64,000 nt of DNA, from positions 2,914,001-2,978,000 of the forward strand of contig NZ_CP054585.1 of assembly GCF_003721435.2 (NCBI RefSeq), in the 5' to 3' direction. The position numbers and the translations under genes were made by a program. How positions within the stretch are numbered: position 1 is the stretch's first letter; every line of letters begins with the position of its first letter. The stretch is from Halorubrum sp. CBA1229 (GTDB taxonomy: Archaea; Halobacteriota; Halobacteria; Halobacteriales; Haloferacaceae). Shown here in pieces: positions 32,314 to 42,022 of the stretch. The notes below the pieces were generated by a model, which ran no database searches, was not told where the DNA came from, and was given only the letters and a program-made list of their open reading frames with translations.

Positions 32314-33552
32314 TTACGCCTCGTCAAACAACGTCTCGCCCTCGACCATGTGCGCCTCGACGGCGTCCATGTCGAGCGTGACGCCGAGGCCCGGCTTCTC
32401 CGGGACCTCGATGTAGCCGTCCTCGATGACGTCCTCCTCGACGAGGTCCTCCCACCAGCCGAGCTCGTAAGAGTGGTACTCGATCGCCAGCGAGTTCGGG
32501 ATCGCGGCGCCGACGTGCGTCGCCGCCATCGTCGCGATCGGCGAGGCGACGTTGTGCATCGCGACCGGGACGTAGTACTGGTTCGCCACGTCGGCGATCT
32601 TGCGGGTCTCGCGCATCCCGCCGACCTTCGGCAGGTCGGGCGCGACGATGTCGACCGCCTGGTTCTCGATGAGGCGGCGGAGCTCGGTGACGCGGTAGCG
32701 GTTCTCGCCGACCGCGATCGGCGTCGTCGTGCTCTTGGTGACCTCCTCCTGCACCTCGAGGTTCTCCGGCGGGACGGGGTCTTCGAGCCACCACACGTCG
32801 TAGTCGTTGATGGCCTCCGCGAGCCGCTTCGCGGAGCCGCCCGAGAACGTCCAGTGGCAGTCGAAGGCGACGTCGGCCTTGTCCTTCACGCGCTCGGTGA
32901 CCTTCTCGACGATCTCCGCCTTGTGACGGATCTCGCCGGGGCGGAGGTGGCGGTTCGCGCGGTCCTTCTCGAGCCCCGAGGGGACGTCGAGGTCGAACTT
33001 CAGCGCGTCGTAGCCGAGCTCGTCGACGACCCGTTCGGCCTCGTCGGCGCACGCGTCGGGGTCGGCCTCCTCCTCCGTGTGGCAGTCGCAGTAGACGCGG
33101 AGCTCGTCGCGGTACTTCCCGCCGAGCAGCTGGTAGGCGGGCACGTCGAGGATCTTGCCGGCGAGGTCGTGGAGCGCGACCTCGATCCCGGAGATCGCGG
33201 TGACGGTGACGCCCTCGACGGAGCCCTCGCCCGACATCTTCTGGATCAGGTGCTCGTACAGCCGGTCGATGTCGAGCGGGTTCTCGCCGATCACGAACGG
33301 CTTCATCCGTTCGATGAGCTCCGGGACGCCGGCGCCCCAGTAGGCCTCGCCGGTGCCGACGACGCCCGCGTCGGTGTACACGCGGACGAGCGTCCACGGG
33401 AAGTTCCCGTCGACCATCGTCGTCTGTACGTCCGTGATCTCGACGTCGCGGTCGCCGCCGCGCGACCCGGTCGTCCCCATCGTCTCGGCGGAGAGCTCCC
33501 GCATCGTGTACTCCGCGTTCGGGTCGTGAAGCGACTCGTAGTTTCGGCTCAT
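32314..33552 (-). CDS. Sugar-acid dehydratase of the enolase superfamily (gluconate/xylonate dehydratase type), 412 aa
   Basis: Mandelate racemase/muconate lactonizing enzyme fold. The N-terminal part has DPNAEYTMRELSAETMG, which I associate with haloarchaeal gluconate (GnaD) and xylonate (XacD) dehydratases. The barrel contains AFDCHWTFSGGSAKR, WWLEDPVPPEN and AVGENRYRV, giving the metal-binding Asp and Glu residues, and AMHNVASPIA has a catalytic His. These enzymes dehydrate sugar acids to 2-keto-3-deoxy acids in semi-phosphorylative Entner-Doudoroff or pentose oxidation pathways. AT-rich box near 33575-33583. The 3' end is duplicated as a 19-bp repeat downstream. Confidence 0.85.
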   Translation of the reverse strand: MSRNYESLHDPNAEYTMRELSAETMGTTGSRGGDRDVEITDVQTTMVDGNFPWTLVRVYTDAGVVGTGEAYWGAGVPELIERMKPFVIGENPLDIDRLYEHLIQKMSGEGSVEGVTVTAISGIEVALHDLAGKILDVPAYQLLGGKYRDELRVYCDCHTEEEADPDACADEAERVVDELGYDALKFDLDVPSGLEKDRANRHLRPGEIRHKAEIVEKVTERVKDKADVAFDCHWTFSGGSAKRLAEAINDYDVWWLEDPVPPENLEVQEEVTKSTTTPIAVGENRYRVTELRRLIENQAVDIVAPDLPKVGGMRETRKIADVANQYYVPVAMHNVASPIATMAATHVGAAIPNSLAIEYHSYELGWWEDLVEEDVIEDGYIEVPEKPGLGVTLDMDAVEAHMVEGETLFDEA

Positions 33553-33623
33553 GAGCGGCGATTCCTTCGGGACAGGGTAAATGTTTATGTTCGACTGTCG
33601 GCACTGGGAATCCCTCCGCTTTC

Positions 33624-33694
33624 CGCTGTTTCCAGACCCGCATCGCTTCCCGCTGTTTCCAGACCCGCATCGCTTCCCGCTGTTTCCCGATCCC
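33624..33694. repeat. 27-bp tandem repeat upstream of the dehydratase
   Basis: Two full units of 27 bp (CGCTGTTTCCAGACCCGCATCGCTTCC, copies starting at 33624 and 33651) and a partial third at 33678. It lies in the 216-bp gap between divergent genes, outside both promoters; no coding function is apparent. Confidence 0.85.
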
Positions 33695-33768
33695 CGGGGG
33701 CTCCGAATGGCTCCGCGCGGCGGATAATAAATAGGGAGCTTTTCATTACCGTGTTCGAAAGGTGACCT

Positions 33769-34230
33769 ATGGTCGAAATCACCGATTCGCTGGCGTGTCT
33801 GTTCACAGGAGAGGTCGAGGAGCGCGACGGCGATCACGTCGTCGCCGTCCCCTCGTCGGAGATCGAACACGGGTCCGTCGCTCCCGACGAGACGTACCGC
33901 GTGGCACTGATACAGCGAGACGGGGGTAACCAGGGCGCCGCCTCGACCGAGTCAGCCACCGACACGTCGGGGGATCGGGACGTCGCGGGCAACGCTGCCG
34001 GGAGGTCCCCGGCGCACTCCGCCGTCGACGACGCCGCCGGCCCGCCGGTCTCCGAGGGCGACGTCCGCGAGGTCACGATCGAGACGCTCGGCGACAAGGG
34101 CGACGGCATCGCGAAGATCGAACGCGGCTACGTCGTCATCGTCCCGGACTCCGAGCCGGGCGACGAGCCGACCGTCGAGATCACGAGCGTCCGCGAGAAC
34201 GTCTCGTTCGCCGACGTCATCGAGGAGTAG
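33769..34230 (+). CDS. TRAM domain RNA-binding protein, 153 aa
   Basis: The C-terminal 60 residues (GDVREVTIETLGDKGDGIAKIERGYVVIVPD...) are a TRAM domain, a small beta-barrel that binds RNA; archaeal single-TRAM proteins act as cold-shock-like RNA chaperones. The first 40 residues look like a second beta segment, and a Ser/Asp/Gly linker of about 55 residues joins them. An AT-rich box (33722-33735) lies about 35 bases upstream of the ATG. Confidence 0.88.
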   Translation: MVEITDSLACLFTGEVEERDGDHVVAVPSSEIEHGSVAPDETYRVALIQRDGGNQGAASTESATDTSGDRDVAGNAAGRSPAHSAVDDAAGPPVSEGDVREVTIETLGDKGDGIAKIERGYVVIVPDSEPGDEPTVEITSVRENVSFADVIEE

Positions 34231-34270
34231 GCGGCTCCGTCGGACCCGCCGTTTCGAATCCGCCCCCCGG

Positions 34271-35371
34271 TCACTCCGGCGGGTCGCTCCGCGAGAACAG
34301 CCGCCGGAGGTGCGCCGGCGAGAAAAAGGAGCTCGGCCGGTCCATGTGGACGCCGATCTCGCCCGAGAGCGCCCGGAGGCCGAGCCGCTGGACGGGTTCC
34401 GGCAGCGAGTAGCACCGCCTGATCCCCTTTCCGAGCAGGATCTCTCGGCCGATCGCGTCGCGCCAGCCGGCCTCGTAGTCGGCGAGCGTCGCCGGGTCCG
34501 CGGGGTCGATCACGTCCGCGGCCACGTCGGCCGCGGTCATCCCGTACAGAATCCCGCCGCCGGTGAACGGCTTCGTCTGCGCGGCCGCGTCCCCGATCAG
34601 GAACGCCCGGTCGGTGGTGACCCGATCCGGCGGGCCGACCGGGATCGCCCCGGAGCAGAACCGGTCGGTCGTCGCGCCGTAGGCGTCGGTGAGCCGGTCA
34701 AACATCGCCGAGACGTCGTCGCTGGGGGGCGCCGCGAGCCCGTACTCGACGCCGGCGTCGCCCCGCGGGATCCGCCACGCGAAGAACGTCGGCGCGGTGA
34801 GGTGGACGTCGACGAGGTCGCCGTCGTCGGGCGCGTCGTCGAACGCGAGCACGCCGTGGAGCAGCTCGTCCGGCTCCGGGAGGTCGAGCGACCGGCGCAC
34901 GCGGGAGGTCGGACCGTCGCAGCCGGCGACCATCCGGGCCTCCACCGTCTCGACGTCGCCATCGGGAGTCCGGACCTCGACGGCGACCCGATCCGACCGC
35001 TCGTCGAGGTCGACGACCGTGTGGCCCTCGCGCACGTCGGCGCCCGCGTCCCGGGCGCAGTCGGCGAGCGTCCGGTCGAGCCCGACGCGGTCGATCACGT
35101 TCGAGACCGGCCGTTGCTTATAAAACGGGTACGCCTTCGAGTTCGGGCCGCCGACGTGGAACCGCGCTCCGTACACGCGGTTCTGGAGGAGGCGGTCGCG
35201 GGCCTCGTCCGGGACGTAGTCCCAGACGTCGTCGGAGACGTGTCCCGAACAGGCCAGCGGCTCGCCGACCGTCCCCTTCTCGAAGACGACCACGTCGCGG
35301 CCGGCCTCGGCCGCGCGTCGGGCGAACCGGGACCCCGGCGGGCCGGCGCCGACGACGACGAAATCGTGCAT
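34271..35371 (-). CDS. Geranylgeranyl reductase family FAD oxidoreductase, 366 aa
   Basis: MHDFVVVGAGPPGSRFARRAAE has the GxGxxG FAD-binding Rossmann motif. EPLACSGHVS and DRAFLIGDAAAQTKPFTGGGILYGM are the hallmarks of the geranylgeranyl reductase/halogenase-like flavoproteins. In archaea these saturate isoprenoid chains of lipids or quinones. ATG 35371; codons further upstream to 35722 show no family similarity. The gene stands alone between the TRAM and DUF255 genes. Confidence 0.88.
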   Translation of the reverse strand: MHDFVVVGAGPPGSRFARRAAEAGRDVVVFEKGTVGEPLACSGHVSDDVWDYVPDEARDRLLQNRVYGARFHVGGPNSKAYPFYKQRPVSNVIDRVGLDRTLADCARDAGADVREGHTVVDLDERSDRVAVEVRTPDGDVETVEARMVAGCDGPTSRVRRSLDLPEPDELLHGVLAFDDAPDDGDLVDVHLTAPTFFAWRIPRGDAGVEYGLAAPPSDDVSAMFDRLTDAYGATTDRFCSGAIPVGPPDRVTTDRAFLIGDAAAQTKPFTGGGILYGMTAADVAADVIDPADPATLADYEAGWRDAIGREILLGKGIRRCYSLPEPVQRLGLRALSGEIGVHMDRPSSFFSPAHLRRLFSRSDPPE

Positions 35372-35481
35372 GAACGAAGCGTCGTGGCGGATAGGTAAAA
35401 GTACGACGCGGTTACCTCGGCTCCGGCAGCGCCCCGCCCGCGGGCTCGCGCTCCTCGCCGGCGCCCCGGAGTCGGCTTCCC

Positions 35482-37683
35482 CTACCGTCGCTCCGCCAGC
35501 CACGCCAGCGCCGCGTCGAGGTCGGTCTCCGGCGGCGAGCAGGTCCGCCCCTCGCAGACGTAGGCGGTCGGCTCGCCGTCGACGGCGTCCCGGCCGGCCC
35601 AGATCGGCGGCGCCTCGTCCATGTCGAGCCGGCCCAGCCACGCGTCCAGTCCGCCCTCGGTCGGCGGTCGTGGCGCGACGAGCGCGCCCGGCAGGTAGCG
35701 CTCGCCCAGGGTCTCCCGCCACGCGTCCGGCACCGCGTCGGCGGCGATCGTCGCCTCGATCCCGCCCGTCTCGACGCGCTCGGCCGCTCGAACGAGCGAG
35801 ACGTGCTCCAGCGGGCTCGCGCGGATCCGGTCGGCGTGAGTCGTCACGACCGCCTCCGCGACCGCGGCGAACTCGCGGTCGGTTCGGAACCCGTCGAGCA
35901 GCGCCAGCGTCTCGGCCGCCACGCCGAGGCTCGACGGCGTCGAGCGGTCGGTGAACTCCTGCGGGCGGGCGAAGAGGGCGTCGTCGCCCTCATCGGCGCT
36001 CTTTCCCGGCTCCCGCGTGAAGTAGATCGTTCCGTCGTCGGCGTCGTAAAAGTCCGAAACGATCGTCTCGGCCAGTTCGAGCGCGAACCCGAGCGGCTCG
36101 GGATCGCCGGTGGCGGCGTAGACGTCGAGCGCGCCGCGCGCGAGGAACGCGTGGTCGTCGAGGTAGCCCGGCCCGCGGACGTCGCCGTCGAGCCACCGGC
36201 GAGCGAGCTCGCCGGACGCCTCGTCGTACAGGCGGTCCCGACAGAACTCCAGCGCCTCGCGGGCGATCTCGGCGTACGACTCGCCGAGGACGTCCCCCGC
36301 GTTCGCGAACGCGGAGATCGCGCGGCCGTTCCACGAGGCGAGCACCTTCTCGTCACGGGCGGGCCGCGGCCGCGACTCCCGGGCCTCGAACAGCGCGGTG
36401 CGGGCCTCAGTCAGGCGCTCGCGGACCTCGTCGACCGCCAGGTCGTGCTCGTCGGCGAGCTCCTCGACCGAGGCCGCGATCGTCGGCACCGTCGTGCCGC
36501 GCTCGAAGTTCCCGCCCGACTCGATCCCGTAGCGGTCCTTCGCCAGCGACGCGGCCGGGTCGTCGAGGACCGCGTCGACCTCGGCGGGCGTCCAGACGTA
36601 GAAGGCGCCCTCGACGTCGGCGGGCTCTCCTCCGTCGTCGCTCCCGTCCCCACGCCGGCTTTCGGGCGGTGCGCTCCGCGCGTCGAGGGTGCTGAAGAAG
36701 CCCCCCTCGTCGTGGCGGAGTTCGCGGTCGAGGAACCCGAGGGTCTCGCTCGCGACGCGGGCGTACGCGGGGTCACCGGTCAGGCGGTACCCGTCGAGGT
36801 ACACCAAGGGGAGCTCCGCGTTGTCGTACAGCATCTTCTCGAAGTGCGGGACGGTCCACCGCCGATCCGTCGCGTACCGGTGGAACCCGCCGCCGATCTG
36901 GTCGTACATCCCGCCGCGGGCCATCCCGTCGAGGGTGCCGGTCGCGGCCGTGAGCGCGGCGTCCCGACCGGTCCGGGCGTAGGCGCGCATGAGCAGGTCG
37001 ATCCGGCCCGGCATCGGGAACTTCGCGCCGCCGCTTCCGAAGCCGCCGTACTCGTCGTCGTAGCCGCGGATCGCGGCGGCGGCCGCCTCGTCGAGGAGAT
37101 CGGCGCCGGGCGGTTCCGCGTCGCTCGCGTCGCCGGCGGGGTCCGCCTCCGGCACCGACTCCAGCTCGTCGCGGGCGCTCGTCGCCCACTGCTCGGCGCG
37201 CCGCTCCATCTCCTCGCGCTGCTCGGGGTCCGCCCACGAGTCGGCGATGCGCTCGCACAGATCGCGGAACCCCGGCTGGTTCCGCCGCGGCTCGGGCGGG
37301 AAGTACGTCCCGACGTAGAACGGCTTCCCCTCGGGCGTGCACCACGCGGAGAGCGGCCAGCCGCCCCCGCCCGTGACGAGCTGGGAAACGGTCATGAACG
37401 TGCTGTCGACGTCGGGCCGCTCCTCGCGGTCGACCTTCACCGGCACGAACTCCTCGTTGAGCACCTCGGCGATCCCCTCGTCCTCGAAGCTCTCCTCGGC
37501 CATCACGTGACACCAGTGGCAGGAGGAGTAGCCGATGGAGACGAACACCGGGACGTCGTGCTCGCGGGCGCGCTCGAACGCCTCGTCACCCCACGGCTGC
37601 CAGTTGACCGGGTTGTCGGCGTGTTGCTGGAGGTACGGGCTCGCCTCCTCGTCGAGGCGGTTCCGCTCCGTCGGCTGTGTCAT
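35482..37683 (-). CDS. Thioredoxin domain-containing DUF255 protein (YyaL/SSP411 type), 733 aa
   Basis: N-terminal thioredoxin-like domain: [21 protein letters not shown], then [18 protein letters not shown] with a CxxC redox pair (CHWC), [12 protein letters not shown] and [18 protein letters not shown]. The rest is an (alpha/alpha)6-barrel like N-acylglucosamine epimerases. This matches the family of YyaL and spermatogenesis-associated protein 20, which is widely conserved but of unclear activity. Starts at ATG 37683. Confidence 0.92.
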   Translation of the reverse strand: MTQPTERNRLDEEASPYLQQHADNPVNWQPWGDEAFERAREHDVPVFVSIGYSSCHWCHVMAEESFEDEGIAEVLNEEFVPVKVDREERPDVDSTFMTVSQLVTGGGGWPLSAWCTPEGKPFYVGTYFPPEPRRNQPGFRDLCERIADSWADPEQREEMERRAEQWATSARDELESVPEADPAGDASDAEPPGADLLDEAAAAAIRGYDDEYGGFGSGGAKFPMPGRIDLLMRAYARTGRDAALTAATGTLDGMARGGMYDQIGGGFHRYATDRRWTVPHFEKMLYDNAELPLVYLDGYRLTGDPAYARVASETLGFLDRELRHDEGGFFSTLDARSAPPESRRGDGSDDGGEPADVEGAFYVWTPAEVDAVLDDPAASLAKDRYGIESGGNFERGTTVPTIAASVEELADEHDLAVDEVRERLTEARTALFEARESRPRPARDEKVLASWNGRAISAFANAGDVLGESYAEIAREALEFCRDRLYDEASGELARRWLDGDVRGPGYLDDHAFLARGALDVYAATGDPEPLGFALELAETIVSDFYDADDGTIYFTREPGKSADEGDDALFARPQEFTDRSTPSSLGVAAETLALLDGFRTDREFAAVAEAVVTTHADRIRASPLEHVSLVRAAERVETGGIEATIAADAVPDAWRETLGERYLPGALVAPRPPTEGGLDAWLGRLDMDEAPPIWAGRDAVDGEPTAYVCEGRTCSPPETDLDAALAWLAERR

Positions 37684-37784
37684 ACCCCCGGTTCGCTCCG
37701 GCGAGGCAAAAAGCCGTCACACGACCGGCGGATCAGGAAGCCGGCGCGACTGGTAATGCACGTGTGTGTATATCTCGTCCCAGA

Positions 37785-37803
37785 GGGGAAAGTAAAGCTT
37801 ACA
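37785..37803 (+). promoter_or_regulatory. Candidate purD promoter
   Basis: GGAAAGTAAAGCTTACAC is an AT-rich box about 27-35 bases before ATG 37828. A second AT-rich box GTGTATATCTC lies near 37763-37773. Confidence 0.4.
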
Positions 37804-37827
37804 CTACCGTGCACTCACCCGTCGAGC

Positions 37828-39111
37828 ATGACCGAGACCGTACTCCTCGTCGGCGGCGGCGGACGCGAGCACGCGATCGCCCGCGCGGTCGCCGACGACT
37901 GCGCGTTGTACGCCTGCGCGAGCAACCGGAACCCGGGCATCCGTCGGCTGGCGGACGGCTTCGAGACGATCGACGAGACCGACGCCGCGGCGGTCGCCGA
38001 CTACGCGACCGACGTGGGCGCCGACCTCGCGGTGATCGGCCCCGAGTCCGCGCTGGCGGCGGGCGTCGCGGACGCGCTCGACGACGCCGGCGTGTACGCG
38101 TTCGGCCCGCGGGCCGAGGAGGCGCGGCTGGAGACGGACAAGGCGTACCAGCGAGAGTTCATGGAGGAGGCTGACGTCCCCGGCTGCCCGGACTACGCGG
38201 TGTTCGACGACATCGAGGCCGCCTGCGACTACATCGACGCCTACGACGGCGACCTCGCGGTGAAGCCCGCCGGGCTCACGGGCGGGAAGGGCGTCAAGGT
38301 GATCGGCGACCAGGTCACCGCCGAGGAGGCGAAGGCGTACCTCCGCGACTCCGACTACGACCGCGTCGTCTTGGAGGAGCGACTCGTCGGCGAGGAGTTC
38401 ACTATCCAGGCGTTCGTCGCGAACACCGACGTGCGGACGACCCCCGCGGTCCAGGACCACAAGCGAGCCTACGAGGGCGACGAGGGGCCGAACACGGGCG
38501 GGATGGGCTCGTACTCGGACACGGGCCTCTCGCTGCCGTTCATGACCGATGGCGACTACGAGGCCGCCGTCGACGTGCTCGAGGCCGTCGTCGAGGCGCT
38601 CCCCGACTACAAGGGCGTCCTCTACGGCCAGTTCATGCTCACGGACGAGGGGCCGAAGGTCGTCGAATTCAACGCGCGGTTCGGCGACCCCGAGGCGATG
38701 AACACGCTGCCGGTGTTAGACACGCCCTTCATCGACGTGCTGACCGCCGCCCGCGACGGCGAGGCGCTTCCCGAGCTCTCCTTCGCCGGCGAGGCGACCG
38801 TCTGCAAGTACGCCGTCCCGGACGGCTACCCGGTCGACCCCGACGCGGGCGCTGAGATCGCGGTCGACGAGGAGAGCGTCGGCGACGCGCTCCTCTACTA
38901 CGCCAGCGTCGACGAGCGCGACGACGGGCTGTACACGACCACCTCGCGGTCGTTCGCCGTCGTCGGCCGCGGCGACTCGATCGCCGCCGCGGAGCGGCAG
39001 GCCGAGGCGGGGCTCTCGGCCGCCGGCGACGGGCTCCGGATCCGCCACGACGTGGGGAAGGCCGACCTCGTCGAGCGCCGGATCGAGCACATGAACGAGC
39101 TGCGAGAATAG
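37828..39111 (+). CDS. purD: Phosphoribosylamine--glycine ligase (GAR synthetase)
   Basis: ATP-grasp enzyme that joins 5-phosphoribosylamine and glycine in purine synthesis. VLLVGGGGREHAIARAV opens the N domain; VKPAGLTGGKGVKVIGD and VVLEERLVGEEFTIQAF are ATP-grasp core motifs, with NARFGDPEAMNTLP near the metal and substrate site. 427 residues, the usual length. The frame is open far upstream, but the ATG at 37828 matches the family N-terminus and follows a promoter-like region. Confidence 0.96.
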   Translation: MTETVLLVGGGGREHAIARAVADDCALYACASNRNPGIRRLADGFETIDETDAAAVADYATDVGADLAVIGPESALAAGVADALDDAGVYAFGPRAEEARLETDKAYQREFMEEADVPGCPDYAVFDDIEAACDYIDAYDGDLAVKPAGLTGGKGVKVIGDQVTAEEAKAYLRDSDYDRVVLEERLVGEEFTIQAFVANTDVRTTPAVQDHKRAYEGDEGPNTGGMGSYSDTGLSLPFMTDGDYEAAVDVLEAVVEALPDYKGVLYGQFMLTDEGPKVVEFNARFGDPEAMNTLPVLDTPFIDVLTAARDGEALPELSFAGEATVCKYAVPDGYPVDPDAGAEIAVDEESVGDALLYYASVDERDDGLYTTTSRSFAVVGRGDSIAAAERQAEAGLSAAGDGLRIRHDVGKADLVERRIEHMNELRE

Positions 39112-39204
39112 TCGGCTCCGCTCGCTCGCGCCCGCGTTCGACTCGCCGCGTGTCGCTGCCGCGCGTCGACGACCCTTTTACCCGTGCCCGCCGAACGTCC
39201 CCTC

Positions 39205-39840
39205 GTGACTCACGAGGACGGCGGCGCGGCGGCCGAACCGACGAGCTCCGCGGGGGCGACCGCGGTCGACCACGCGGCGGACGACGACTCCCGTACCGAC
39301 CGACTGGACCGGCGTCCGACGCCCGGGGCGCGCAACTCGCTGTGGTCGTGGCCGGACGCGAAGTCGCCGCTCGCCGTCGTCCGCAACTACGTCGTCATCG
39401 TGCTCGCGCGGATCTGCCCGAGCCTCCGGCTGAAAAACTGGCTGTTGCGGCGGATCGGCGTCACGGTCGGCGCCGGCGTGTCGTGGGGGCTGGAGTCGAC
39501 GCCGGACGTGTTCTGGCCCGAGCGCATCACCGTGGGCGACGACGCCATCGTCGGCTACGACGCGACGCTGCTGTGTCACGAGTTCCTTCAAGAGGAGTAC
39601 CGCCTCGGCGACGTCGTCGTCGGGGAGAGTGCGATGATCGGGGCGGGCGCGGTCGTCCTCCCGGGCGTCACGGTCGGCGAGGGCGCGCGGGTCGCCGCCA
39701 ACTCCCTCGTCGCCGCGGACGTCCCGCCGGAGACAACGGTAGCGGGCGTACCGGCCAAGGTCGTGTCGCGGTCAGACGGCGGAGACGACCCCGCCGACGG
39801 GACGGCCGACCCGGACGATCCGACCGAGTCGGTCGAATAG
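39205..39840 (+). CDS. Hexapeptide-repeat acyltransferase-like protein, 211 aa
   Basis: Left-handed beta-helix pattern: RIGVTVGAGVSWGLESTP, ITVGDDAIVGYDATLLCHEF, GDVVVGESAMIGAGAVVLPGVTVGEGARVAANSLV and AGVPAKVV, typical of the maltose/galactoside acetyltransferase group. A disordered 45-residue N-terminus and an acidic tail surround it, and a hydrophobic segment (VVRNYVVIVLARICPSL) may associate with membranes. I chose GTG 39205, which is about 25 bases after CCTTTTACC; GTG 39184 is the alternative. Confidence 0.82.
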   Translation: MTHEDGGAAAEPTSSAGATAVDHAADDDSRTDRLDRRPTPGARNSLWSWPDAKSPLAVVRNYVVIVLARICPSLRLKNWLLRRIGVTVGAGVSWGLESTPDVFWPERITVGDDAIVGYDATLLCHEFLQEEYRLGDVVVGESAMIGAGAVVLPGVTVGEGARVAANSLVAADVPPETTVAGVPAKVVSRSDGGDDPADGTADPDDPTESVE

Positions 39841-39842
39841 CG

Positions 39843-40208
39843 TTACGCGGCGTCGTCTGTGGACTCGCCGGCGTCGCTCTCGGCGGGGGCCGCGTCCTCG
39901 TCGGCGCTCTCGGCCGCGTCATCACCGGCGTTCCCGACGCCGTCCTCCGCGGCGGCGCGCTCCGCCTCGGTGATGTGGGCCTCGGTGCTGACGCTCTCCA
40001 GGTCGACGCCGACCTCGCGCGCGACCGCGTCGAGGACGGCCCGCTGCTCGGCCATCTCGTTCTCCAACTGCTGGACGCGCTCTGAGGTGTCGAGCACGGT
40101 CGTCTGGGTCTCCTCGACCTCGGCGCGGAGCTCGTTGATCTTCTGGTACGTGCGCTCGGCCTTGTCGGCGAGCGTCTGGATCTTCTTTGCCGTGTCCCCG
40201 AATCCCAT
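39843..40208 (-). CDS. Coiled-coil protein (DUF5798-like), 121 aa
   Basis: MGFGDTAKKIQTLADKAERTYQKI begins a continuous heptad-like coiled coil to about residue 65, followed by a short conserved VAREVGVDLESVS part and an Asp/Ala/Glu-rich disordered tail. This is a haloarchaea-specific family (DUF5798 as I recall); no function is known. Convergent with the acyltransferase gene, with 2 bp between their ends. Confidence 0.75.
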   Translation of the reverse strand: MGFGDTAKKIQTLADKAERTYQKINELRAEVEETQTTVLDTSERVQQLENEMAEQRAVLDAVAREVGVDLESVSTEAHITEAERAAAEDGVGNAGDDAAESADEDAAPAESDAGESTDDAA

Positions 40209-40336
40209 GTCGGACGCTGGGGGCCCGGGATACGTGGGCTTTTCCGTTCGCCGCGGCCGGACCGGACCCCGGCCGAGCCAGTACTGGCCGCCCCGGGCGA
40301 CGGTGGACTTTTGCCTGAACCGCCCGAGGTACCGGT

Positions 40337-41197
40337 ATGAGCGTCGAGCGGATCCTGCTGACGAACGACGACGGCATCGACGCCGTCGGTCTCCGCGCCG
40401 TGTACGACGCGCTCGCGGTCGACTACGACGTGGTGGCGGTCGCGCCCACGGGCGACCGCTCTTCTATCGGCCGCGCCATCTCCGCCGACGTCGACGTCGC
40501 AGAGCACGAGTTGGGGTACGCCGTGGACGGGACCCCTGTCGACTGCGTCGTCGCCGGGGTCGACGAGCTCGTCCCGGACGCCGACCTCGTGATCGCCGGG
40601 TGCAACGAGGGGGCCAACCTCGGCGCGTACACCCTCGGGCGCTCCGGGACCGTGTCGGCGGTCGTCGAGGGGGCCTTCTTCGGCGTCCCGGGGATCGCGG
40701 CGTCGATGTACGTCCCGGGCGGCGACGACTGGCGGCAGCGGGAGCTGTCGCCCGCGTCGTTCGAGCACGCCGTCCGCGCCACGCGGTTCCTCGTCGAGGA
40801 GGCCGCGCCGGCCGGGATCTTCGAGCGGGCCGACTACCTCAACGTCAACGCGCCGATGGCGGAACCGGCCGAGGGCGACGGGGGGAGCGAGGCGACCGCG
40901 GACGGGGGCACGGCGGCCGACGCCGCGGCCGACCCCGCGCCGATGCGCGTCACCGCGCCCTCGGAGTGGTACGGAATGGAGGCGACGTCGGACGGCAACG
41001 GCGGCGTCTCCATCTCCGACCCGATCTGGGGGCGGATGTCGCCCGCGGAGGTGCCGGACTCCGTCGGCACCGACCGCCGCGCGGTCGTCGACGGCGAGGT
41101 GTCGGTCTCGCCGCTGTCGGTGCCGCACGCCGCGGAGCCGGACGCGGGGCTCGACGAGCTCGCGTCGCGGTACGGGAGCGATACGACCGGGGAGTGA
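40337..41197 (+). CDS. surE: 5'/3'-nucleotidase SurE
   Basis: ILLTNDDGIDAVGLRAV is the SurE metal-binding N-terminus (Asp-Asp pair). VAPTGDRSSIGRAIS and VIAGCNEGANLG complete the active site, with YSGTVSAV replaced by LGRSGTVSAVVEGAFFG. Dephosphorylates nucleoside monophosphates. An acidic low-complexity loop near 175-205 is a halophilic insertion. Convergent with grpE, with 9 bp between. Confidence 0.94.
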   Translation: MSVERILLTNDDGIDAVGLRAVYDALAVDYDVVAVAPTGDRSSIGRAISADVDVAEHELGYAVDGTPVDCVVAGVDELVPDADLVIAGCNEGANLGAYTLGRSGTVSAVVEGAFFGVPGIAASMYVPGGDDWRQRELSPASFEHAVRATRFLVEEAAPAGIFERADYLNVNAPMAEPAEGDGGSEATADGGTAADAAADPAPMRVTAPSEWYGMEATSDGNGGVSISDPIWGRMSPAEVPDSVGTDRRAVVDGEVSVSPLSVPHAAEPDAGLDELASRYGSDTTGE

Positions 41198-41206
41198 CCC
41201 CGCAGA

Positions 41207-41884
41207 CTACGACTCGTCGGCGCTGACGGTGACCTTCGCCTCGCTGACGACGCGGTCGCCCATCTCGTACCCGGGCTCGTACACCTCGTGGACGGTGCCC
41301 TCGGGCTGGTCGCTCTCGACGCGGAGCATCACCTGGTGGCGCCCGGGGTCGACCTCGTCGCCCGGCTCGGGGGCGATGGGCTCGACGCCCTCCTCGGCGA
41401 GCACCTCGTCGAACTTCTCCAGCGTCGACTCGACGCCGGGGCGGAGGTCGCTCCCCTCCTCCTGGTCGAGCGCTCGCAGGAGGTCGTTGCGGACCGGGGT
41501 GATGCGCTCGACGAGCTGCTCGGAGGCGCGCTCGCGGATCTCGTCCTGCTTGCGCTTGGCGCGCTGCTTGTAGTTGCTGAAGTCCGCCTTCACCCGGGCG
41601 AGCTTGCTCGTCAGCTCGTCGACCTCTTCCTCGGCCTCCAGCAGCTCCTCGCGCGTCTCGTCGAGCTCCGCTTCCAGCTCGGCCACCTCCCGCGCGAGCG
41701 CCGCGTCGTGCTCGGCGACGGCGGCGGCCAGCGCTTCCCCGCCGCGGGCGTTCGCATCGTCCTCGCCGGACTCCCCGCTCGCTTCCCCGGCGGTCGCCTC
41801 CGCCGTGCCGTTCGCGCTCGCCGCGTCGGCCGCGGCGTCGTCGGGGGACTCGACCTCGACGTCGACGGCGTCGTCGTCGCTCAT
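41207..41884 (-). CDS. grpE: Nucleotide exchange factor GrpE
   Basis: Co-chaperone that releases ADP from DnaK. Residues about 60-110 form the long coiled coil (VAELEAELDETREELLEAEEEVDE), then the four-helix bundle and DFSNYKQRAKRKQDEIRERA, and the C-terminal beta domain ends with VHEVYEPGYEMGDRVVSEAKVTVS. The first 55 residues are an acidic disordered tail. ATG 41884. DnaK, often the next gene in haloarchaea, is not adjacent here; surE follows convergently. Confidence 0.95.
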   Translation of the reverse strand: MSDDDAVDVEVESPDDAAADAASANGTAEATAGEASGESGEDDANARGGEALAAAVAEHDAALAREVAELEAELDETREELLEAEEEVDELTSKLARVKADFSNYKQRAKRKQDEIRERASEQLVERITPVRNDLLRALDQEEGSDLRPGVESTLEKFDEVLAEEGVEPIAPEPGDEVDPGRHQVMLRVESDQPEGTVHEVYEPGYEMGDRVVSEAKVTVSADES

Positions 41885-41988
41885 ACCCGATCGAAGTCGG
41901 TCGGCGTGCATAAGCGTTGCAGAACGCGGCCGCGGGCGGCGGCGCGGAGCGGGTCGCTCGCGCTCGCGGCGTCGGGCGTCTCGACCGG

Positions 41989-41996
41989 ATTTATGA
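41989..41996 (+). promoter_or_regulatory. TATA box of the DUF1028 gene
   Basis: GGATTTATGAGG lies about 27 bases before ATG 42023, in the divergent gap with grpE. Confidence 0.55.
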
Positions 41997-42022
41997 GGCC
42001 GGCCGCCGATCGGTCGGGTCGC

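Noticed and set aside
35803-37827. Long plus-strand frame running into purD
   Set aside because: The codons before 37828 are antisense to the DUF255 gene, and the purD family begins at the ATG at 37828.
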